DNA from: Rattus norvegicus
Taxonomy: Eukaryota; Chordata; Mammalia; Rodentia; Muridae
Length of the DNA: 64,000 nt
Assembly: GCF_036323735.1 (NCBI RefSeq)
Contig: NC_086028.1
Location: forward strand, 39,830,001-39,894,000
Reading direction: 5' to 3'
This document shows positions 13,028 to 23,000 of this stretch, in pieces. Position numbers and translations under genes: made by a program. Under the pieces are notes generated by a model. That model worked only from the letters and a program-made list of their open reading frames with translations, was not told where the DNA came from and made no database searches. The stretch's first letter is position 1, and the number at the start of each line of letters is the position of its first letter.

Positions 13028-16000
13028 AAGCGGCTCTTCCTGTGTGTGCTCTCTCCTTTGACACCTTGCGGGTTTCCCTCCAGAAGTGTTTCCAGCCCTA
13101 ACCCACCCTTTCTAACTACTGTGCCCATGTTCCATTTAAGACAGGTCTGGAACCACACTGCTCTCATCAGGGCTTCAGATTGTCACCAGCTGTTGTCACG
13201 GTGCTTCTGCCAGTTTACCCTCAACTAGATCAGTTCTTGGGTCACAGTTTGAGTCAGAGAAGGGCCTGCTCCCTAGCCTTTCATGCTAAGGGCTCCCTGT
13301 AGCTTTAGTGAAGAAGAATTGAGTTTGGTGGGTGGGCAGCAGAAGGCAAGGGCCAGGTTATGCTCTGGTGACACCCTGAGCTCATGCAGAGAGGCAAGAA
13401 CCAGGGAGGGGACTCGGAGAGCACAGATACTCCCCAATCTCTGTGCCGGTGGCATTGGCACACCTTGCCTTCTTGCCACAGCTCTTTCTTGTCACCCCTG
13501 AGAAGGGAATGTGAGGACAGCCGCGCAGATGTTCATCTCGGGGAAGCCTCCAGACCTGACGGGCTTTGCACCTGTCTCGTCCTGTCTGCAGGCGCATCGT
13601 GGACTTCTTCCTCGTCGTCACTCAGCTGGGTTTCTGCTGCGTCTACTTTGTGTTTCTGGCAGACAACTTTAAACAGGTAGGTCTTGAAGACGAGGGGGAA
13701 AGGCGAGGGTCAGGTGGAGAGTTTGTCCAAGGCCCCTTCCAAGCCAAGTGCTTTGGGTTGAACCTTTGGTATTTGATTCTCATTGGAGCACCAGTGGTGT
13801 AAAGAGACCTTGCCCTCCTGGGTGGCCACCAGCTGGCCCGAGTCCTTTTTGTACTAAAAAATATTAAAAATCCCAGCCCGGGTCTTCTTTAGACTTTTAT
13901 GCTCCCTAATGAAACAAACAGACTTTAAATTTTACTAAGCCTTAGGCAGCACAGTAGCTGGGCAGCTGCCTACCCTCTGTGTTGTTAGAATCTGCCTTCC
14001 ATCGATAACCCCATTATCTTCCATCGATAACCCTGTTATCATTTACTATTTACTATGTTCCATCGGGCTGCTCTTAACTCAATTGGTGGCTCTCCTCCCT
14101 CTACTCATTCTCCCTTTATTCTGTGGTGGCTTCTTCCTCCCTCCTCCCTCCTCTTTCTTCTCTCCTCCCTCCTCATGGGTCCCTCCCCTACCTCCCCACC
14201 CGACCCCCTAACTTGTGAAAGTTCAACCCCACCTATGTTTCTTCTGCCCAGCTATTGGCTGTGGGCATCTTTATTTGCCAATCACAGTTAACTTGGGGGC
14301 CAGGTCACAGGGGCTCTGGTCTTGGGGGCCCACACTTAGCATTACAACAGACAGTAAAAGGCAAGACCTCAGCTCCTTTTACTCTACCTGGCTCAAGCCT
14401 ACATTGAAAGAGGCTCTTCTACCCAGGTTGGTCTGGGGTAGCTTTTGTATTCCTGGCAGCATGCAGGAGGAAACTGCAGCAGCTGGTGCTGTCTAGCCTT
14501 ACTCCTGTAGAAGCCTTCGTTAATAGGACCTTTACCTATAGAAGTGCACAGATCTGTGGAGGCCTCAGAGTCAGTTGTCATTTCTCCGTAGCTACTGGCC
14601 AGGCTTAAGTGTCAGGCTGCCTCAGCCCTTGACAGAAACCAGGGTTGTATCTCCTAGACAGGAAACCATCCCTAAAGGCCATGGGGTTAGGGTCAGAGCC
14701 TACACCCTAGATCCCTAATAAGTCAGGTGCAGCCACCTTTCCTTGGTAAATCAATTAAAAGAGCAGGGTTGATATGAAGACCAGGAATATAACCTCACTG
14801 GGAGGAAGGATCCGTGGACCCACCAAGTGCATCTTCAGGGGCCTGACAGGAGATGAAGGTTTAAATAGAAGGAAAGAGATAGGTATAATTAGTAGCCCTG
14901 ATCAAGGTGTGGTCCTGCCCATCACAGTCTCCACTCCAGCCTGTCCTGCAAGGTGGTTTTCCAGGTCGGCTTGTGTATAATCCCATCCCCTTCCCAGGAG
15001 ACTAGAGCCACATCTGGCTGGCACCAGGGCCATTTCCTTCTCTCGGTTTGGTATTCCTAGAGGGAATTCCAACTGTCTAGGTGTCAGAGTCCAGATAGCT
15101 GGAAGGAGGGACTTGAGTGTCTCTTTAGAGTGTCCCTCTTCATTTCAGGCATGCCAGTTATAGCTGGGTCAGAGTCTGCAGGCTTTTCTATTTGCTTCCT
15201 GAACATCAGGAGGAATGATTAAGGGTGGGAAGAACTTATCATAAAATTACCCCTGTCATCTGTCACCCATGTCCTTCTGCCTTGTGAAACATGATCAAAC
15301 CCAACTCAGACAGTTTACAATGACTCCAAGGAAGGTTCCTCAGCCTTCCAGAGGTGCCTACATGTAATGCCAATTTCAGACACCTGATCCTTTTTCAGGA
15401 CCCTCTCCAACAAGATACCCACAGCTGTGTCACTCAGGGCTTCTCCTTCCTTCTGGTTCCAGGTGATAGAGGCAGCCAACGGGACCACCACCAACTGCAA
15501 CAACAATGAGACCGTGATCCTAACGCCCACCATGGACTCTCGACTCTACATGCTCACTTTCCTGCCCTTCCTGGTGCTGCTGTCTTTCATCAGGAACTTG
15601 CGTATCTTGTCCATCTTCTCCCTGCTGGCCAACATCAGCATGTTCGTCAGCCTTATCATGATATACCAGTTCATTGTCCAGGTACAAGCCCAGGCCCTGC
15701 CCCATCCTCTGGGATAGGAGAAATCAAATGCAAGGATCAGAACAGTGCCTACATGTGGCACATTTAGATTAGATGTTGCATAATTTCCTGAGGAGATGGG
15801 AACAAATGTTTACTCCAGATAGGCCTCCAGTGACAGACCAAAGGTATTACTCCACCTAGTGTATGTATTTCATAACATTTTTTTGAGCTCTTATTTCAAT
15901 GGTCTTGTTGAATTGGGTTGATAATGCACAAGCTTCTTTGTACAAGGAACTCTCTCCTCTTCATTGGTTGAGTTGTAGGCCAGCATGGTCCACAGCCTCC

Positions 16001-17564
16001 GTATCTGTGAACTGTGAAACTCCCTACTCACAGCTCCATCTGACTGGTAGACAGACCCAGTAGCTGTCAGTCACTAACCCATGGGTAGCACCTGTTTCTA
16101 GTATCGCCATGACTCAGGAGTGGTTACTACGTGAACTCGTGCTCAGGTCTCGCTTTAGAGCAGAGACACCTATGTGTCTACATCCTGCATACTAAAATTG
16201 CTTCTTTTTTTTAAGAGTAAACGTTTAAAAATTAATTATGCATATATGTGTGGGTGTGTGTATATGAGGACAGGAGCCATGGAGCCCACCAGAGGGTGTC
16301 TGATCCCCCTCCAGTCACATAACAGTAGTGAGGTACTCAGTGTAGGTGCTGGGAATTTTGGTTTCTGCAAGAGCAGCGAGTGTTCCTAAGAGCTGAGCCA
16401 CCTCCACCCTAAGCTTTGACTTTCATGTTTAAAATATATTCATTTTGCTGCCTTTCTTCAGTGTTTCTCAGCATTCTTCTCACGTGCCTCTTGATGTTTT
16501 TAAAGTGCTCAGGGTTTTTTTTTTGTTGTTGTTGTTTTTTTGTTTTTTTTTAATCTCTTGAGTTTCTTTTATATCAAATGTCTGGGGATAGCATCACCAA
16601 GTGAAAGAGCGTGAAGCTTTGTGCCGGCATAGCATGTGAGAGGTTGCTTTGTGCAGGCATGGCGTGTGAGAGGCTTATGGTCCACTGGGCAGACCTTTAT
16701 CCAAAACAAGTTGGGACTTCCCGACCCGAGGAGAGAAAAAGGCCAACTGCCTCTGTCTTAGCTGTTAGCTTCTTCCTTTTGTGAAATCTTGGATTTAGGG
16801 GAAGGTGTGCTCCGACCGATGCTTCAAAGCCCAAACCTCTGAATAGTCCTTGTCTTTGTTCTTTTCCAGAGGATCCCAGACCCCAGCCACCTCCCCTTGG
16901 TGGCTCCATGGAAGACCTACCCTCTGTTCTTTGGCACAGCGATTTTTGCTTTCGAAGGCATTGGAGTGGTAAGAAGGGTACTGCGGCTTGGTCGTGAGTG
17001 CTCCCTGTGGGCCTGGGTGCTTCCTGCTGCTCCACATCCCCAACCCGGTGTCCTCACTGACTCTGCTTTAGTGCTCAGGAAGCCCCATCAGAAGTTAACT
17101 CAGAAACCACCTCAGGACGTGGTGGCACCTGCCCCTGGTCACAGCACCCAGGCAGAGGTGGTGAGGGAGTATCAGGCATTAAGGCTGTTACTGCCTCTAG
17201 TGTCACTGGCTAGTTTGAGGCCAGCCAGGTACATAAGTCCCTCCCCCAGATCTCCACCCCCACAAAATTGAAGAAGGGAAGTACACACTTAGGAAAATGG
17301 GCTGGAGGCTTCCGATCTCAGGAGTCTTGCTGGGGGCCATATTGCTGTGAGGGTGAAGGGCACTCTCCCAGCCCCTGACAAGCTGACAGAAGACAGAGGG
17401 AATTCCAGTCTCACCTGTCCTCACTCCTGATTAAACTGCGGATTCTGAAAGCCTCCTGTGTGCATGCGAGTGCAGCCGAGTGTATAGAATGACGGGTTTC
17501 ACTGGGCACTAAAGCAAAGTCTGCTTGGAGGTCTTGCCATAGAGATTCAATTATCCTTTACGAT

Positions 17565-17612
<48 letters not shown>

Positions 17613-17678
17613 CATGCATGTATGTGTGCTTGTGTGTTTGGAGGTCTTGCCATAGAGATTCAATTATCCTTTACGATC

Positions 17679-17721
<43 letters not shown>

Positions 17722-17807
17722 TGTGTGTGTGTGTGTGTATGCATGCATGTATGTGTGCTTGTGTGTTTGGAGGTCTTGCCATAGAGATTCAATTATCCTT
17801 TACGATC

Positions 17808-17852
<45 letters not shown>

Positions 17853-20031
17853 CATGCATGCATGCATGCATGTATGTGTGCTTGTGTGTTTGGAGGCCAG
17901 AAGTCAACATCAGCTGTCTTCCCCAGGCACTCTCCGTTTTGGAGATGACGTCTCCCACTGAACCTCACATTGCCTGGTCAGTGAATTCTATTGGTCAGGC
18001 AGCCCTCACACCCATCCCACCTCTGCTAGGTGCTGGGTGCTAGGTGCACACCACCATGCCCTAGTGGCAGAGCCGTCTCCCCAGGCCCCTTGATAATGCT
18101 ATTTTTGTCCTATGCTCATTTCTTTCTCACACGCTCTCCTTCCCTTACCACTTTTTTTTTTGTAGGTGCTACCCCTTGAGAACAAAATGAAGGACTCACA
18201 GAAATTTCCACTGATCCTGTATTTGGGGATGGCTATCATCACTGTGCTCTACATCAGCCTGGGGAGCCTGGGGTACCTGCAGTTTGGAGCTGATATCAAG
18301 GGCAGCATCACACTCAACCTGCCCAACTGCTGGTATGTGGGGGACTGGGAACTTCCGGAAGGCGTTAGATTACAATGTGGCCTTTTCCCGTCACTCCGCT
18401 GTCCTGAGCTTGTAGCAGCTTGTACTGCATTCCTGTGTGTGTCTTCCTTCTGCTAAGACTTTTCTCCTGGAAAATATTGAGCCCAGAAGGGCTGAGTATC
18501 CACTGTGTGTGCCCGGCTGGTTACAGACGTGTCATGCGAGTGGGAGTGTCTCACCGTGGACTGTTGGGGGGTCCTTCATCAAGTGTCTTTCCCAGTGGAT
18601 GTGCTATGGGGAATCACTTGAGACCTACAGAAGTGTCTGGATGTCACAGAACATGTGCTGAGCAGTCTCTATTTGGAAGACTGAAACCCTCACTGTAAAG
18701 AGCCTCTGTTTGCCCGCACTAAGAAACTGGTTAATGCCTAGGGAACTGGAGCAGCCTTCCTATCCAGCTATCTTACTGCACTCTGAGTGCTGAGGCTTTG
18801 GGGAAGGACAAACTGAGAAAGATGTTGGCTCAGCAGGGTCAGTGTGTGGAAGATAAAGCTCATTGTGTCTCCCGGAGTAGGATGCCGTTCAGACTGGTCT
18901 CGGTCTTCCCCTCTGGGACTGCTTTTAAATTACTGAATGTGCTTTCAAATGCTGTCTGGGCTGTGTTCTCTTTCCCCAAGGGATGGGTGGCTAACCCAGG
19001 AACACCTGACACAGCCAGCCCACACCATCTGACCCCAGCAAGCAGCTGTCTTCCCTCAAATACCTAATCTAGCTGAGCTCCCCCTGTGCTCCTGTGCAAG
19101 CGCGTTTACCTGGGTGTCCCTGCAGGGAACTCCTGACTCCAGATGTATCAGCTCTCCTAAGGGATTTGGGGGGGCTTAACAAGGAGCACCACTAGCCAAG
19201 GGTTTGTTTGTTTTTCTCTAAGAGTTTTTATTGTTTATACTTAGCAAGAGAGACAGGAAAACACAGCCCCACCCCGGGGTATTCTTAAGAACCTCATCTG
19301 GGTGTTTTAACTCAACTACAGAGACAACCTGTTCTCATTACATACTTAAGACATTTAAATCAATTCCAAGAGTGACCTTTCCTGTGTGTACTGAGTCAGG
19401 TCAGGAAGCTCTAGGGCTCTGTGCTCTGGGGTAAGTTGGAGTACCCCATAGCATATCAGTGGCCTCCCACAGAGGTCTGTGGTAAAAGGCAGCACCTTTG
19501 GGATGGGGAGGGGTCCGTGCTCCTCCTTCCCAGGGCCTTTCCCTGGCCACCAGCTGACTCTAAGATACCTGAATTGCATGGAAGGGTATTTGCTCCTATG
19601 CACAGGGCAAAGAGTTCAGATACAGAGGGTGTTTAGAGAACGTTGTACTGCACCCTGGCCACAATCTCCATATTCAGAGTGTGATACTCTGAGTGTGTAA
19701 GAATGTGTGTTTGGTAGGAAACAGAGGGCTTTCTTTTATTTATTTATTTGTTTGTTTGTTTGTTTGTTTGATTCTAAAAAATAGTTCTCCTGTAGCCCAG
19801 GCTGGTCTGAAATTCAGTATGTAGCAGAGGCTGACCTTGAACTCTCAGTCCACCTGTCTCTCTTTTTCTCATTTTGAAGAGCTACTGACTTATTTAGCCA
19901 GTTTTCTATGAGTTAACATTTCATTTTTGTAGCCTTCGCTTTCGTAAAAGCTAGGGAGGACTGTTTTGCTGTTTTTAAAAATTAATTTGTCTTTAGTATG
20001 TGTGGGTGTGGGTGTGGGTGTGTGGGTGGGT

Positions 20032-20067
<36 letters not shown>

Positions 20068-23000
20068 TGGGGTGGAGGTGGGGGAGAGCCAGGCATGAAA
20101 CGTCTCATTCTGAAGACTGTGTGGGTTGGTGACCTTTCCAGTTGTCTGCAGGGTGCAGGGCGGGTTTGGGCTCTGTCCAGGGCTTGTCAGGGCACCATCA
20201 GTCTCCTGAGAGCACCCACTTTCTGCAGGTTGTACCAGTCGGTGAAGCTGCTGTACTCCATAGGCATCTTCTTCACGTATGCGCTCCAGTTTTATGTCGC
20301 AGCTGAGATCATCATCCCAGCCATTGTGTCCCGAGTGCCTGAACGTTTCGAGCTGGTGGTGGACCTCAGTGCTCGCACTGCCATGGTCTGTGTGACATGT
20401 GAGTAGAAGAGATGACTTCTGCATTTCCCTAAAGGCTAGAGGACATCTGAATTGTCCCCAGTGAAAGCCCAGCACATGGACACACCGCTGGAGCTGAGGC
20501 CAAAACCAGGGCATGAAGAATTGGTTCTCAGTGACTGCAGAGAACTTAGGAGTGAGGACAGGAATGAGGACAGGAGTTTACAGATGACGTCTAAGGTCCA
20601 GGAGAGAACAAAGACACTGCTGTCATCCCATCTGAAATGGACAACAATCTAAAAGCCACTCCAGAGGGCTGGGCATGTAGCTCAGTCTGTAGTGTGCTAA
20701 TTGAGCGTTCATGAAGCCCTGGGGTTCCATCCTCAGCACCACATCAACTGGGTGTGGGGGTGCATGCCTGCAATCCCAGCACTGGGGAGGTAGAGGCAGG
20801 AGGACCAGGGGTTTGAGGTCAGCCTGGGAAATATGAGACCCGTTTTGATAGAGAGATAGATAATGGATAGATAGATGGCTGACTGGCTGGATAGGTGGGT
20901 GGATGGATGGATGATGGATGGATGGATGGATGGATGGAAGATAATTAGATAAAAAGATGGATGGATGAATTGATGGTTAGATAGATGGATAGCCACTTCA
21001 ATCACATCCATAGTGAGACAGGAAACTTTAGTAGAAGGCTCTGTTACTGTCCCAGGTAAACAGATAAGTGTTTAAAAGATGCCTCGGGGTCTGGGTGCTT
21101 GCCCAGCATGCATCCTGAGCACCCAATAAACTGGGGATAATGGCAAACCCCAAAATCCCCTCGCTGGGATATAGAGGCAGGAAGGTCAAGAGTTCAAGGC
21201 TAGCCCAGGGTACTCATGACGTCTCTCAGTCAACAGCTAGCTACTTCATCCTGTCTGTAATGAGGACACATTCGTTTTATAGAAGGTGTGTGTTTGTTGT
21301 TTTAAACAGCTCTCGGTTGTGAGCTGAGTAGATGACCCCAGATATTTTTTGTGTGTTCATTTTAAACATCTATTAACCTGGCTGTTTTCCTCTGCTTTTT
21401 TTTTTTTTTTTTATCTCTCCTTCCTCTACCCTGAGCCAAGGGGTGTGACTTTAACATTTAAATCAGACTATCACTAGCACCTTATTTTCTATGTGTTGAA
21501 AGGTCTATTTTTAAAAACTACATTTTCCTCATTGCTTCTGTGAGTTCAACCAGGGAATCCCTAACCAACTTGTCCCTCATTTCTCATTTGGATTTCCAGG
21601 AGATTTGCAGTTTTTAAATTAGGCTTTTGTGTTAGTTTTGTTTAGGGGCAACCATCTTATTGCTTATTACATTAAGACTTCCTGGAAATGTCCTTAAATT
21701 ATTTAATCTTACCCTCCACCTTGGAATAATTATGCTCTATATGAATTTCCTTCTACCACAGACATATCCATATAAATACACATATATTTGTAAACTGAAC
21801 TAGAATATTTTTTGTTTTATTTACTATTTTATGCATGCATGATGATACATGTAGAGGTCAGAGGTCAACTTTGTGGTGTTAAATGACCTATAACCTCTGA
21901 TCTTAGTCCCTCTACCTCCTGGGTGCCGGGATTATAGGCATGACCCACTTATACTTGGCTGGTCATTGTTTTTCTGCAAGGACAGTGGGTGGAAGGCCAG
22001 CCTTCTTGGCATCTATGTGAAAGAACTCAGAAGTAAGGAGCAGACCTTGATCCTTTCAATTTTTTTTTTCTTCTTCTTTTTCTCTTTTTTCTTTTTTTCA
22101 GAGCTGGGGACCGAACCCAGGGCATTGCGCTTGCTAGGCAAGCGCTCTACCACTGAGCTAAATCCTCAACCCCACTTGATCCTTTCAATTAACTTTGGGC
22201 AGATCTCCCAAGGATTTCTTGCAGACTGAATCTGGTCATTATGGACTCCCCATCCCTGTGGAGAGCTCATAGCACTCAGAAATCTGGCTTCTCCTGCTCT
22301 CTGCACTCAGGTCCCTCCCCTGGAGCTCAGCCAGGGGGTCTGAACCACAGGCTGTGACCCCGTCCTCTGCAGCAGCTCCAGGTGCACACTGAGCTGTGTC
22401 TTCTCTAAGGCCCGGTTAGCTCAAGCTTTGAGGAGACTGCTTCTGTGTGCATAGTGGCTTGTCGCTGCGAGCTCTGAGAGCCTGGTTCTTGAACAAAGGG
22501 CTTTGCAAGACAGAATGTTGAACATTCAAATAACTTGCCTTTCCCAATGTGGATCCTCTAGAAAAAGTAGATCTGTCTCTGTAAAATGTCCCAGAGCACA
22601 GGACCTGCGTATTCCCACCCTGCCCTGCAGGAGGTGGCAGTCCCTGGCTCAGGGCCTCACTCCCCCTCTTTGTACTGAAGGACACTCGCAGGCAGGCCGG
22701 GCTGTGTTTGGTCTCTGAGTGTGTGTTTCGCTCTCCATCTCCTGTGGTCTGCTCTGTGCATTGTTCTCTGAAGGAAGGCAGCCCCTTCATCTGCCCTCAC
22801 TGCAGCTTTCACTGGCTTCCCCGGAGACTTTGAAGTCATTGTGGGAGGCAGAGGAGGCCTTTCAGGGTAGCACCGACTCAAGTATATACTTGTGTGGGTT
22901 CATTTGTTCTTGTTTCTCTGCTCTTTCAATTCTTGTGGCAACGTTGGTGAATCACTTTCTATCTTTATGTGGCTGTCTTCAATTCCACCGTACATTTTAT

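Noticed and set aside
17568..18043. 126-157 residue Cys-Val-rich open frames
   Set aside because: They arise from the TG tract in an Slc36a1 intron, so they are repeat artefacts.
19993..20514. 173-residue minus-strand open frame over Slc36a1 exon 9
   Set aside because: It is antisense to a confirmed coding exon and runs into a TG/AG repeat; a shadow frame.
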